A stretch of 64,000 nt of DNA from an uncultured Microbacteriaceae bacterium (GCA_937872445.1 CALMSL010000170.1:23382-87381), one strand, 5' to 3'. Shown: positions 53,347-62,290, counted from the first letter of the stretch. A program made the numbers and translations. The notes: a model not told the origin generated them from the letters alone.

Positions 53347-53829
53347 TCAGGTCGGTGAGTCCGCGTCGAAGAGCGGCTGTCCGGTTTCCAGCAGCGTCTT
53401 CAGCCCGTCGATGACACTCAGCCAGCCGATGCCGCTGACGCTCGTGGCGGTCCTTGGGGAGTTCTCCAGCCGGTCGTGCACTACGGTAAGCAGGCAGACG
53501 CCGCGGCCGTGCTCTTCGATCAGCCAGGTGACCCGGCTGCGTGGTTCCGCGCCCATATCGTGATCGTAAAGTGAACGCCAGGGGACGACTAGCTTGTGCG
53601 GCGGGTCGGACTCCTCGATGATCTCGTCGCCCCACAGGGTGGTGCCGTCGGGTGCGTAATACCGGATCGGGGTGCCGGTCTCGCCCGTTGTCTCGACGCA
53701 GGCGCCGTGGAAATACCGGCTCGTGAATTCCGGCGTGGTGATGGCATCCCAGATCCGCTGTGCTGTTGCCCTGATTAGGACCTGGTAGACCTGGGTGGTC
53801 GCACTGGTGTGCGTATCGGTGGCGGTCAT
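53347..53829 (-). CDS. SRPBCC/AHSA1-family protein
   Basis: A 160-residue START-like (AHSA1) domain protein. VYQVLIRATAQRIWDAITTPEFTSRYFHG at about residues 14-42 is the typical N-terminal strand and helix; WGDEIIEESDPPHKLVVPW and GWLSVIDGLKTLLETGQPL follow. ATG 53829 was chosen, overlapping the ArsR-type gene by 4 bases. Such pairs, an ArsR repressor followed by an AHSA1 protein, are common in actinobacteria. The ligand is unknown. Confidence 0.87.
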   Translation of the reverse strand: MTATDTHTSATTQVYQVLIRATAQRIWDAITTPEFTSRYFHGACVETTGETGTPIRYYAPDGTTLWGDEIIEESDPPHKLVVPWRSLYDHDMGAEPRSRVTWLIEEHGRGVCLLTVVHDRLENSPRTATSVSGIGWLSVIDGLKTLLETGQPLFDADSPT

Positions 53830-54146
53830 TGGTTCTTCTCCAACTGTTCCTTGAGTTCGGTGAGCGCGCTGGCGCGTCGCTCTGTGTACTTGTTGATCCA
53901 TCGGTCGTGGATCAGTCGGATCGGGATCGGATTGAGGAAATGCAGCCGTTCCCGCCCGGCTTTGCGGGAGGTGACCAGCCCTGCGTCCTCGAGCACCCTG
54001 AGGTGCTTCATCACGCCGAATCGAGTCATCTCCACGTCGGTTTCCAGTTCGCCGAGGGCGCGGCCGTCGCGCTCGAAGAGCTGGTCCAGCAGGTGGCGTC
54101 GAGTCGGGTCGGCCAGTGCCTTGAAGACCAGGTCGCCGTCATCCAT
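53826..54146 (-). CDS. ArsR-family transcriptional repressor
   Basis: A 106-residue winged-helix protein (DLVFKALADPTRRHLLDQLF at the start; TRFGVMKHLRVLEDAGLV is the recognition-helix region at about 46-63). ATG 54146 is chosen over one at 54176, because the operator lies between 54159 and 54178. There is no metal-binding cysteine motif, so it is of the SdpR-like autorepressor class rather than a metal sensor. It is first in the ArsR-SRPBCC pair. Confidence 0.87.
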   Translation of the reverse strand: MDDGDLVFKALADPTRRHLLDQLFERDGRALGELETDVEMTRFGVMKHLRVLEDAGLVTSRKAGRERLHFLNPIPIRLIHDRWINKYTERRASALTELKEQLEKNQ

Positions 54147-54158
54147 GCCAGAAATAAT

Positions 54159-54178
54159 AGGTGACCAAATAGTCACCT
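54159..54178 (-). promoter_or_regulatory. Operator of ArsR/SRPBCC pair
   Basis: AGGTGAC (54159-54165), CAAATA spacer, GTCACCT (54172-54178): a perfect 7-base inverted repeat with a six-base spacer placed 13 bases upstream of the ArsR ATG. It is the natural binding site for autorepression. Confidence 0.6.
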
Positions 54179-54396
54179 GTCAATAACCTGCCTGGGCCTC
54201 ACTTCACTCTCGGGGAATCCGCGTCGAAACGTGCCTGCTCCCGTCCGCTTCGCTATCGTGCCCGTGCACACCGGGAGGACGTTCACTTGCCTATTAAGCG
54301 GATAGTCAGCCAACGCACAACTTTCTCGAGGCCCGGAGGATGCCGTCAGTTGTATTCTTCGATGAGCCGCGTGAACGGCAGATCCGGGAGGGTGCC

Positions 54397-54747
54397 GTGA
54401 AAATTTTCGAGGCGTCACGAGAATTCACCGCGCTCGGTTGGGTTTTTGTCGCGGTGCTCGCCGCGTTGCTCGTCGTCAGCGTTTTAGCGGCGAAAGGGCG
54501 GATACCGCTCAACCCATGGGCGGGGATTCGGATACCTTCGCTCATGCGCAGCAGCGAGGCATGGCGCGCCGGTCACGCGTCGGCCATTCGTCCCTCGGCG
54601 ATAGCGTGCGGTGCCGCGCTCCTCTGCAGTATCGTCGGACTCTTCGCCCCTGTGGCCTACCTCGGCTCCATCGCGATATCCGTCGCCGGCCTGGTCTGGG
54701 TCACCCTTCGCGCTTCCCGTGCCGCAAAGGCGACGGTGCACGCCTAA
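54397..54747 (+). CDS. SdpI-family membrane protein
   Basis: A 116-residue protein with three hydrophobic segments and the SdpI-type motif KGRIPLNPWAGIRIPSLMRS, continuing SSEAWRAGHASA, at about residues 30-60. The GTG at 54397 was chosen, with GGGAGG four bases upstream; the ATG at 54340 has its purine run directly abutting the start and is less likely. In Bacillus SdpI protects against the SdpC toxin; SdpI-like proteins elsewhere have unknown roles. It is divergent from the ArsR gene. Confidence 0.75.
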   Translation: MKIFEASREFTALGWVFVAVLAALLVVSVLAAKGRIPLNPWAGIRIPSLMRSSEAWRAGHASAIRPSAIACGAALLCSIVGLFAPVAYLGSIAISVAGLVWVTLRASRAAKATVHA

Positions 54748-54756
54748 CTCGTTCGC

Positions 54757-55218
54757 TCACAGCACGTTGATGGCGGTCGCGCGCCAGCGGCTGTCGAGAC
54801 CCTCCAGGCGGATCGCGACGGCGCGAGCCCGCGCCCGACCCCGCACGATCACGACCGCCTCGACGACGCCGTCCCGTGGCTCGAACTGCGAGATCGAGCC
54901 GATCGAGAACGTCGGTCTGGCAGGCGCACGCCCTTTCGCCTGGCGAGCGCGTGCGGAAAGCACGACGCGCTTAAGCAGGTGGCGGTAGACATCATCCGTG
55001 ACCCACCGCGAAATCTGCTCGAGGTCGCGCGCACCGGCCAGCACCTCGATGACGCACCGGGTCAGATTTTCCAAAAGCGGGGTTGGGCCCGGAAGGGAGG
55101 ATCGCGGGGAAGGCTGATGTGCAAAGAATTCGTCCGTGTCGAGCGCTGAACTTCTGTCCGTCATGGCGATAGTGGGAACCGCACGCAAAGTGTGGGGGAG
55201 GGGGAGTGCGTTGCTCAT
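54757..55218 (-). CDS. Rv3235-family protein
   Basis: A 153-residue protein with a low-complexity N-terminal half and a conserved C-terminal half (TRCVIEVLAGARDLEQISRW, VTDDVYRHLLKRV, AINVL end). It is the homologue of Rv3235 in the secA neighbourhood of mycobacteria. It is rich in Ala, Arg and Pro; no catalytic motif. Function unknown. Confidence 0.82.
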   Translation of the reverse strand: MSNALPLPHTLRAVPTIAMTDRSSALDTDEFFAHQPSPRSSLPGPTPLLENLTRCVIEVLAGARDLEQISRWVTDDVYRHLLKRVVLSARARQAKGRAPARPTFSIGSISQFEPRDGVVEAVVIVRGRARARAVAIRLEGLDSRWRATAINVL

Positions 55219-55392
55219 CTGGGCTCCGGATCGTGCGAGGAACAGTGCTCTGGTGGGTCTGGCGCCGTTGACCCTTTAACGGGGGACATTCACGCGAATA
55301 CTAAAGCAGTTTGAGACAGGTCTGTCTACCCATTGGGCAGAATCTGTGGATAACCTTTCGACCGAGAAACGGCGGGTGGCTAGCGTCGCACC

Positions 55393-55986
55393 ATGCGATG
55401 GAACAACCTGTTCGACGACCTCGAAAGTCAGCTTGAGCAGGAACTGGGCGCGGAGGAAGTGGACCTCCGCGTCGAGGAAGAGCGACTCCGTCTCGGTCGC
55501 CTCTCCATCCGCGACCGGCTGATGAGCGTGCATGAAGCATCCGGCGGCCGCGACTACACCGTGCGATTCGAGGTCGGTGGCGACATCCTCCGGATCCGGC
55601 CCACCGGCTTCGGGCGGGACTGGCTGTCCGGAACCGTCGTCGACGAATCCTCGCGGCGGGCGCAGGTCATCATTCCGCTGCGCTCCATCGGAAGCATCAT
55701 CCTCGACCGCGACCAGCTGGCGGAGAGTCTGACCCCGCTGCCTCAGGTGCCGGCCGGGCGGCTCGCCGACCGCCTCGGAATCACGTTCGTCCTGCGCGAC
55801 TTCGGGCGACGGCGCTGCGCCGTCGACCTGGTGACCGCGCTCGGCACCGTGCACGGGACGATCGATCGCGTCGGGCGCGACCACTGCGACATCGCGGTTC
55901 ACGACCAGGGAACACCGCGGCGGGACAGCGCGGTAACCCAGTATCGGATCGTCCCGATCGATCAGCTTCTGCTCGTCCGGTTGTGA
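55393..55986 (+). CDS. Conserved actinobacterial hypothetical protein
   Basis: A 197-residue protein: an acidic N-terminal helical part (RWNNLFDDLESQLEQELGAE), a short coiled segment, then two small beta-barrel-like halves (DILRIRPTGFGRDWLSGTVV near residue 64 and GTVHGTIDRVGRDHCDIAVH near 150). The two-barrel look resembles OB- or Sm-like folds, but no assignment is safe. The same gene lies near secA in related actinobacteria. It overlaps the HTH gene tail to tail by 25 bases. Confidence 0.7.
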   Translation: MRWNNLFDDLESQLEQELGAEEVDLRVEEERLRLGRLSIRDRLMSVHEASGGRDYTVRFEVGGDILRIRPTGFGRDWLSGTVVDESSRRAQVIIPLRSIGSIILDRDQLAESLTPLPQVPAGRLADRLGITFVLRDFGRRRCAVDLVTALGTVHGTIDRVGRDHCDIAVHDQGTPRRDSAVTQYRIVPIDQLLLVRL

Positions 55987-56255
55987 TCCTCGGCGAGGCT
56001 GAAATCCGCGATATTCGCCAGGTCAGACTGGTTCCACAGGCTCGCCCGGCGGGACTCCTCATACTTCGCGTCGATATACGACTCCAGGACATCACGTTCG
56101 ATTCGCCACTGACCCCGACCGCCGATCCGGATCGCCGGGAGCTCGCCGGAACGAACGAGAGAGTACGCCTGCGAGACGGAAATATTCAGCACTTCCGCAA
56201 TGTCGGTGATGGTGAGAAACCGGGCGAACGTTGGGCGAGTGCTGATCTGGTCCAT
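55962..56255 (-). CDS. BldC/excisionase-type helix-turn-helix protein
   Basis: A 97-residue MerR/AlpA-fold DNA-binding protein. FLTITDIAEVLNISVSQAY is the helix-turn-helix; VRSGELPAIRIGGRGQWRI is the wing; RDVLESYIDAKYEE the recognition end. ATG 56255 (MDQISTRP) was chosen. Similar single-domain proteins are BldC in Streptomyces (development) and excisionases in phages. The neighbouring genes are not phage-like, so the BldC-like role is favoured. Confidence 0.85.
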   Translation of the reverse strand: MDQISTRPTFARFLTITDIAEVLNISVSQAYSLVRSGELPAIRIGGRGQWRIERDVLESYIDAKYEESRRASLWNQSDLANIADFSLAEDHNRTSRS

Positions 56256-56379
56256 GCCTCGATTATTGATCGGATGCCCCGACGCCAACCGGGGTGTGGA
56301 TAACTTTCGAAGCTTTCCACCCCATCCCACCACGATGGTGTCCAGGCGAAACCAGCGGTACAGCATCCGGGAGGTCCTC

Positions 56380-57039
56380 ATGGTCGGTGGCCGCGCAGGC
56401 ACGGGAGCAGGCGGAGGCAAGGAGCGCTCGCCGCGACGGGTCTGGTTCGACCCGCGCCTGGTGATCGGAATCGGTCTCGTCATCGCCTCGGTGGTCGGAG
56501 TGTACGGGGTCGTGCAGGCGACGGATCGCTCTGTCCCGGTGTACGCCACCACCGGCGCACTCTCCCCCGGCGACCGGGTTTACGTGGGAGATCTCGAGGT
56601 CGCCACCGTGCGCCTCGGCACTGCCGAGGATCGCTACGTCGGCAAGGGGGATGTGCCGAGCGAAGGCCTTCTCGTCACGCGCGCGGTGTCTGCAGGGGAA
56701 CTCCTTCCGACCTCCGCCGTGGGGTCGGCCGCGAGTGTGCGGGTGGCGTCGGTCGTGGTCACGGTCAGCGGGCAATTGTCCCAGTCCATCGCACCCGGCG
56801 TCGTCGTCGATGTCTGGTCCGCCGCGCTCGCCGACGATCGCCGATTTGGCCCGCCAGCCGTGCTCGTCGGGTCGGCGACGGTCGTGCGGGTGCTGGAATC
56901 CAGCGGCCTCATCGCCGACCACCGCGGCGGGGGAGTGGAAATCCTGGTGCCCAGGGATCGGATTGCGCGCGTGCTGGAGGCGGTCGCCGACGGCGATGCG
57001 ATCTCGATGGTGCCGGTGGGCATCCCGGTGAGGCGATAG
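56380..57039 (+). CDS. SAF-domain membrane protein (CpaB-like)
   Basis: A 219-residue protein with one N-terminal transmembrane helix (about residues 24-44: RLVIGIGLVIASVVGVYGVV) and an SAF domain outside (LSPGDRVYVGDLEVATVRLG, VTRAVSAGELL) in the arrangement of CpaB/RcpC pilus-assembly proteins. ATG 56380 has GGGAGG five bases before it. The next gene, two bases later, encodes a CpaE/MinD-like ATPase, so the pair resembles part of a Flp/Tad pilus system, though no TadA, TadB, TadC or pilin gene is in the window. Confidence 0.75.
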   Translation: MVGGRAGTGAGGGKERSPRRVWFDPRLVIGIGLVIASVVGVYGVVQATDRSVPVYATTGALSPGDRVYVGDLEVATVRLGTAEDRYVGKGDVPSEGLLVTRAVSAGELLPTSAVGSAASVRVASVVVTVSGQLSQSIAPGVVVDVWSAALADDRRFGPPAVLVGSATVVRVLESSGLIADHRGGGVEILVPRDRIARVLEAVADGDAISMVPVGIPVRR

Positions 57040-57041
57040 CC

Positions 57042-58292
57042 GTGCAGTCCGTGGCAATCCTGCTTCCGCACCCGCTCGACGAGCGCGTGTGCGTCGATCT
57101 GAAACGGCATGGTTACCACGGCACGATCCTGAAAGGCGAGACCGAACGCCTTGCCGAAGATCTCGCCCAGAGCGGGTTCGACGCGGTGATCTGCGGGGCA
57201 AGCCGGAACTACCTTTCCTCGGACGTGCTGGAGGCCTGCGACAGCGCGGGCATCAAGGTCATCGCACTGGCGTCGAACGATTCCGAGCGGCGCCACGCCG
57301 CCGACCTGGGGCTCTACGAAGTCATCGACGCTGCGGCGCCCTGGCCGCACATCGAACAACTGCTCACGGCGGGACCCGCGTTGCTGCGCGACGGGGATGA
57401 CGCTCCGCGGATGCCTGGCGAACCGCGGGGCGAGGTCATCGCCGTGTGGGGTCCGGCGGGCGCGCCGGGCCGAACAACCCTCGCCATTGCCATCGCCGCC
57501 GAGCTGGCCGCGGAGGGGCATTCGGTCGCCCTCGCCGATGCCGACACGCACAGCGGTTCGGTCGCGCCGAGCCTCGGCTTACTGGATGAGGCTCCAGGGT
57601 TTGCGGCGGCCTGCCGACTCGCGGGATCCGGCAGCCTGACCACAACCGAGCTGGAACGGATCAGCGAACGCTACCAGTCCCCGCACGGGAGCTTCTGGGT
57701 GCTGACCGGGATTGGCAGGCCGCATCGCTGGCCCGAACTGTCCGGCGAACGGGTCGTCGCCACGATCGCCGCGTGCCGCGAGTGGGTCGACTACACCGTG
57801 ATCGACACCGGATTCTGCCTCGAGAATGACGACGACATCTCCAGCGACCTGTTCGCGCCGCGTCGAAACGCCGCCACCATCTCCGCGCTTCGGGAGGCGG
57901 ACCGGGTGGTTGCGGTTGGCTCAGGCGACCCTGTCGGCTTGTCCCGATTCCTGCGCGCCCACGTGGACCTGCTGGAGATCATCGATGCCGACCGCGTCCT
58001 CACGGTCATCAACCGCATCCGCAGCAGCGTGATCGGGGCGAACCCTGCCGCGCAGGTTGAGCAGACACTTCGCCGGTTCGGCGGCATCGAGTCGCCCGTC
58101 CTGATCCCGTACGATCAGGCAGCACTCGACGCCGCGATTCTGGTCGGGAAAACGCTTCGGGATGCGGCGGGGAAGTCCGCCCCGCGGGTTGCCGTGGGCA
58201 AGCTCGTCGCGTCGCACTTCCTGCCTCGTCCCGCGCCGACGCCGAGTCGCCGCGCGAAGTGGAAACGGCGCGAACCGGCGCGCACGCCCTAG
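57042..58292 (+). CDS. MinD/ParA-like ATPase with N-terminal receiver-like domain (CpaE-like)
   Basis: A 416-residue protein. Residues 1-105 resemble a receiver domain without the phosphorylation pocket (VAILLPHPLDERVCVDLKRH...). Residues 128-390 form a MinD/ParA ATPase: the deviant Walker A is GPAGAPGRTTLAIAIA near 138; ADADTHSGSVAPSLG supplies the second Asp site; YTVIDTGF is the switch region. The tail is basic. The layout equals CpaE, which helps place pilus machinery. It starts with GTG two bases after the SAF gene, so the two work together. Confidence 0.82.
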   Translation: MQSVAILLPHPLDERVCVDLKRHGYHGTILKGETERLAEDLAQSGFDAVICGASRNYLSSDVLEACDSAGIKVIALASNDSERRHAADLGLYEVIDAAAPWPHIEQLLTAGPALLRDGDDAPRMPGEPRGEVIAVWGPAGAPGRTTLAIAIAAELAAEGHSVALADADTHSGSVAPSLGLLDEAPGFAAACRLAGSGSLTTTELERISERYQSPHGSFWVLTGIGRPHRWPELSGERVVATIAACREWVDYTVIDTGFCLENDDDISSDLFAPRRNAATISALREADRVVAVGSGDPVGLSRFLRAHVDLLEIIDADRVLTVINRIRSSVIGANPAAQVEQTLRRFGGIESPVLIPYDQAALDAAILVGKTLRDAAGKSAPRVAVGKLVASHFLPRPAPTPSRRAKWKRREPARTP

Positions 58293-58310
58293 CGTGCGGG
58301 CAGTCGACGA

Positions 58311-59978
58311 TCAGTCGCTGAGCCGAATGACTTCCGCCGCGCCCTTCGGGCCCGCCACAAGCAACACGTGGTCCGCCTCCACGCCGTCGAGCGCGGCCAC
58401 GAGCGCCGCCGCATCCGGCTCATCGGCCACCGCAGCCGCGCGCTTCCACACCGTGACGCGGGACCCCGTCGCCTCCCGAATCGCCTCGACGATCACCTCG
58501 ACAGGTTCTCCGGCATCGGCCGACGTCACGAGCGTCACCCGACCGATCATGCGCGGGACCTCCTGCGCCACGGTCGCCGCGCGGTCGTGGCGCCACAGGG
58601 AGAAGTGGTACGCCGCCACCAGCACCGTTGCCGCGAACAGGCCGAGCGCGGCGCGGAGGCGCTCCACGAGGCTCCCGCTCGACGCTCCGTCCAGTGCGAA
58701 CGAGAACGACTGGTACCCGATCACGAGCAGCGTGATGAGGGCGACAAGAGCGCTCACCCCGAAAATGACCACCAGGTAGATCCGCCGACCGGGAGTAGCC
58801 ACGCGGTCAGCGGCTCCGGCACGGCCCGGCCGCCACGACGACCACCACAGCGCGCCGCCGACCACGAGCGCGCTGATGCCGCCCAGCAGGAGATCGCGCA
58901 CGATCGCGGAGCCGACAATCGGGGATGCGATCGCCGCCAGAAGCGCATTCACCGTGACGCCGACCCCCGTCGCGGCGACCGCGAGCGCCACACCGGAGGT
59001 GACGAGCCGCACCGCCTTGCCGATCACGACCGGATGCCCGGCGACCACCCGAAGGTGGTACACGAGCACGAGTGCGCCGAACACTGCGGACGCGATCGAG
59101 ACGCCGAGCGGGTCGAGGGTGACGGTGAGCGGATCCTCGGACAGTGTCAGCAATCGAAGCACGACGGACAGCGTGAGCGTCACGCCGAACGCGAACACGG
59201 CGAAGGAGGCGAATCCCGCGATGTACACGAGCAGTACGTTCGCGAAACCCGTGGACTGCCGCCGCACCCCGGCGCGGAACCAGTGCCACCACCAGATCAG
59301 TGCGCCGCCGACCGCCCAGAACAGCGACTGCACGACCGGCTGCCAGGCGGGGCCGGACGCCACCACCGTGCCGAACGTGCCGAGGGCAGAATCGATGAGA
59401 CTCGCCAGGGCGAACACGAGACCGCCGGTCGCGAACGTCAACCCGACGAGGGAGGCGATCGCCGGGGCGACGCCGACCAGTCGCGTCGGACCCTTTGCCG
59501 GATGCCGCCACATCCAGTAGTGCCACAACCACACGAGTCCCCAGACGATCGCGACCGCGATTCCGGATGCGTTCGCCTCACCGACGACGAGGCTCGCGCC
59601 CCACGCGAACAGCGCGATCGACGAAGTGAGCAGCGCGATCGTCGACACGACGACGAGGTACAGCGGCCACGCCACGGAGGCGCGGTCGCGCTCCATGGCG
59701 GATTCCCGCCACGTGAGCCACCACAGGAGCGCAGCGAGCGGCCCGGCGATGAGGGAGAACGCGAGGGACTGCGCAAGACCGCCAGTGTCGGACGACGCCA
59801 GCAGGTTGCCGGCATCCAGCCCCCGCTCGAGCAGGCCGCTCAGACCGATCGCCGCGATGACCACCATCGTCAGCAAGAGAAGGTACGTGATGACCCTCCG
59901 CACCGTCTGGACGCCGCCTGCGGCCGGCCGCTGCGCACTCGGCGGTGCGCTCGATGGCGTGCCCGCTGGTGCGCTCAC
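58311..59978 (-). CDS. DUF5671-type polytopic membrane protein
   Basis: A 555-residue membrane protein with about twelve hydrophobic segments in two similar halves (WWLTWRESAMERDRASVAWP and WHWFRAGVRRQSTG as cytoplasmic loops) and a C-terminal cytoplasmic alpha/beta domain (VTLVTSADAGEPVEVIVEAI). GTG 59978 is used because it overlaps the upstream stop by 4 bases; a longer reading is antisense-like. The DUF5671 family has no assigned function. It shares the operon with the small membrane protein that precedes it. Confidence 0.75.
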   Translation of the reverse strand: MSAPAGTPSSAPPSAQRPAAGGVQTVRRVITYLLLLTMVVIAAIGLSGLLERGLDAGNLLASSDTGGLAQSLAFSLIAGPLAALLWWLTWRESAMERDRASVAWPLYLVVVSTIALLTSSIALFAWGASLVVGEANASGIAVAIVWGLVWLWHYWMWRHPAKGPTRLVGVAPAIASLVGLTFATGGLVFALASLIDSALGTFGTVVASGPAWQPVVQSLFWAVGGALIWWWHWFRAGVRRQSTGFANVLLVYIAGFASFAVFAFGVTLTLSVVLRLLTLSEDPLTVTLDPLGVSIASAVFGALVLVYHLRVVAGHPVVIGKAVRLVTSGVALAVAATGVGVTVNALLAAIASPIVGSAIVRDLLLGGISALVVGGALWWSSWRPGRAGAADRVATPGRRIYLVVIFGVSALVALITLLVIGYQSFSFALDGASSGSLVERLRAALGLFAATVLVAAYHFSLWRHDRAATVAQEVPRMIGRVTLVTSADAGEPVEVIVEAIREATGSRVTVWKRAAAVADEPDAAALVAALDGVEADHVLLVAGPKGAAEVIRLSD

Positions 59979-60439
59979 CCGTTGCCTCCCTGGTTGTAGC
60001 AAATCGTGAACTCCCACGGCGCGGAATCGATCCGCCAAAAACCACCCTCCGACACGAGAGTGAACCTGCCCTCCGACTGGTATTCGGGTCCGCCGAACGG
60101 GCCGCCGCCCGAGTTGCTCGACATCGAGACCTGCACCACGGCTGTGTGTCCCGTCACGGATGTCGACACGAGCGTCACCCGCTGGCTCGAACTCGGGTAG
60201 GGGTCGGTCCGATCGCACTTCTCGCGGACCTTTGCGGTCAGCAGCTGCTGGGCGGCCGGGCGATCGCCGGCGATGACCGCCTGCGAGTAAGTCTGCACAA
60301 CGCCCTGCGGCGTCGACGGATCGAGCGGGGCTGGCGCGCCGCGCGTGAAGACGACGATGAGCGCGAGAACCACCACTGCGGCGATCACGGAAACGATGAC
60401 GAGGAGAGTCCGATCAGGCTTGCCAGTGGGCGTCTGCAT
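59975..60439 (-). CDS. Membrane-anchored extracytoplasmic protein
   Basis: A 154-residue protein with a basic start, one transmembrane helix (residues 12-32: LLVIVSVIAAVVVLALIVVF) and an outside domain (STPQGVVQTYSQAVIAGDRP, SEGGFWRIDSAPWEFTICY) resembling small NTF2/DUF4878-like lumazine-binding folds. It is translated with the DUF5671 protein by 4-base overlap. No function is recognised. Confidence 0.7.
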   Translation of the reverse strand: MQTPTGKPDRTLLVIVSVIAAVVVLALIVVFTRGAPAPLDPSTPQGVVQTYSQAVIAGDRPAAQQLLTAKVREKCDRTDPYPSSSQRVTLVSTSVTGHTAVVQVSMSSNSGGGPFGGPEYQSEGRFTLVSEGGFWRIDSAPWEFTICYNQGGNG

Positions 60440-60479
60440 GACACCAGCATGGGGTATGCCGGGCGCTTAGGCTAGTGGC

Positions 60480-62018
60480 GTGTCGACACTCTCCGATCTG
60501 GTCCTCGTGCACGGCCGCGCGAGCGAGGAGGACATCGACTGGCTCCACCTCCTGGTGAGCGAACTTCAGCTCCTGGCGGATCTCGCGTTCGCCGACATCG
60601 TGTTGTGGGTTCCGACCGTCGAGGGTGGGTTCGTCGCCGTCGGCCTGTCCCGACCCTCCTCCTCCGCCACGCTGTTCTACCGCGACTTCGTGGGGCAGGA
60701 GATCAAACCGGAGTGGATCGGTCTCGTCTCCGAGGCGTTCACGTCGGCGAAAATCACCGACTCGTCCGCCCCGGACTGGTATGAGGAAACTCCGACCAGG
60801 GTGCGGGCTGTTCCGGTCATGCGAAAACTCGTTTCCGGATCCCCCGAGGTCACCGCGCAACCCATCGCCGTGCTCACCCGCCACACCAACCTGAGCGAGG
60901 CGAGAACGCCCAGTCGCCAGGAGCTCACGTTCAACGAGTGCGCGAACGAACTGTTCGCGATGGTGGCCACGGGCGACTTCCCCGATCTCGTCGCCCCGAC
61001 CGGGCCGAGGCGGGGCGCGCCGCGCGCATCCGATGGGCTGCTGAAGCTGGATGTGGACGGCACCGTGACCTTTGCGAGCCCGAACGGTCTGTCCGCCTTC
61101 AACCGGATGGGGTTCATCGGCGAGCTGGAGGGCGAGTCCCTCGCCGAAGTCACCGCAGGCATGCTGGAGAATTCCGCTGCCGTCGACGAATCGCTGCCGC
61201 TCGTGGTCACCGGCCGCGCGCCGTGGCGCACCGACATCGAGGCGCGCGGGGTGTCCATCACGCTGCGCGCCATCCCGGTCCGAAAGAACGGGGAACGCGC
61301 GGGCGCAATCGTGCTGTGCCGTGACGTGACGGAACTGCGCCACCAGGAGCAGGAACTCCTCACGAAGGATGCGACGATCCGCGAAATCCACCACCGGGTC
61401 AAAAACAACCTGCAAACGGTCGCCTCGCTTCTGCGCATCCAGGCCCGCCGCTCCCACTCCGAGGATGCCCGCGACTCGCTCAACCACGCCATGCGCAGGG
61501 TCGGCGCGATCGCGGTCGTGCACGACACGCTGAGCGAGGGGCTCAGCCAGAGCGTGGACTTCGACGCGGTGTTCGATCGCGTGCTGCTTCTCATCGCCGA
61601 AGTGGCCTCGTCGAACCAGACGCGGGTGCACCCGACCTTTTCGGGGAGCTTCGGCGAATTGCCGAGCGCCTACGCAACCCCGCTCGCGCTCGCGCTCACC
61701 GAACTCGTCACGAACGCGGTCGAGCACGGACTTGCCGGTCGCGATGGCAAGGTGGAGATCATCGCGAATCGCACGGAAGACACGCTGAGTGTCGAGGTGC
61801 GCGACAACGGGGTGGGGCTCGGCGAGGGCAAGGTCGGCACGGGGCTCGGCACGCAGATCGTTCGCACGCTCATTCAGGGCGAGCTGGGCGGAACCATCGA
61901 CTGGCACACCATCATGGGCAGCGGCACAGAGGTGACGATCGAAATTCCGATGACCTGGCTGACGAAGTCGCAGGATGCGAAACGTCCCGGCCGCCGGGTG
62001 CCGCCGAAAGTGATCTGA
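60480..62018 (+). CDS. pdtaS: Sensor histidine kinase PdtaS
   Basis: A 512-residue soluble kinase of the HWE/HisKA_2 type. A GAF domain (residues 20-155), then a PAS domain (KLDVDGTVTFASPNGLSAFN near 190), then the HisKA_2 phosphorylation box IREIHHRVKNNLQTVASLLR near residue 300 (the His lies in the HHRVKNN motif), then the ATPase domain (ELVTNAVEHGLAG, NGVGLGEGKVGTGLGTQI). No transmembrane segment. It is the orthologue of Rv3220c/PdtaS, whose partner PdtaR binds RNA; the neighbouring whiB1 gene matches this order. GTG start. Confidence 0.93.
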   Translation: MSTLSDLVLVHGRASEEDIDWLHLLVSELQLLADLAFADIVLWVPTVEGGFVAVGLSRPSSSATLFYRDFVGQEIKPEWIGLVSEAFTSAKITDSSAPDWYEETPTRVRAVPVMRKLVSGSPEVTAQPIAVLTRHTNLSEARTPSRQELTFNECANELFAMVATGDFPDLVAPTGPRRGAPRASDGLLKLDVDGTVTFASPNGLSAFNRMGFIGELEGESLAEVTAGMLENSAAVDESLPLVVTGRAPWRTDIEARGVSITLRAIPVRKNGERAGAIVLCRDVTELRHQEQELLTKDATIREIHHRVKNNLQTVASLLRIQARRSHSEDARDSLNHAMRRVGAIAVVHDTLSEGLSQSVDFDAVFDRVLLLIAEVASSNQTRVHPTFSGSFGELPSAYATPLALALTELVTNAVEHGLAGRDGKVEIIANRTEDTLSVEVRDNGVGLGEGKVGTGLGTQIVRTLIQGELGGTIDWHTIMGSGTEVTIEIPMTWLTKSQDAKRPGRRVPPKVI

Positions 62019-62041
62019 TCCGGCTGACTAACCGGGGATGG

Positions 62042-62290
62042 TCAGGAGGCGCGGCGCGCGCGGGCGGCGCGGCGCTTGAGCGCGCGGCGCTCGTCTTCGC
62101 TCAGTCCGCCCCAGACACCGGAGTCCTGGTTCGTGTCGAGCGCGTACTGGAGGCACATTTCGCTCACCGTGCAGCGGCCGCAGACGGCCTTGGCCTTTTC
62201 GATCTGGTCGACGGCGGGGCCGGTGTTGCCAACGGGGAAGAAAAGTTCGGGGTCTGCGGTGAGGCAAGCGGCCTTGTCGCGCCAATCCAT
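62042..62290 (-). CDS. whiB1: WhiB1-like iron-sulfur transcription factor
   Basis: An 82-residue Wbl protein with Cys9, Cys37, Cys40 and Cys46 for the [4Fe-4S] cluster, GVWGG at 59-63 and a basic Arg/Ala tail (RRALKRRAARARRAS) for DNA binding. It is convergent with pdtaS, as in M. tuberculosis (Rv3219, Rv3220c). AAGGAG lies eight bases upstream of the ATG. In mycobacteria WhiB1 is essential and senses nitric oxide. Confidence 0.94.
   Translation of the reverse strand: MDWRDKAACLTADPELFFPVGNTGPAVDQIEKAKAVCGRCTVSEMCLQYALDTNQDSGVWGGLSEDERRALKRRAARARRAS

Noticed and set aside
54340-54396. ATG 54340 as start of the SdpI-like gene
   Set aside because: The purine run touches the ATG with no spacing; GTG 54397 has a better spaced GGGAGG and begins right before the first helix.
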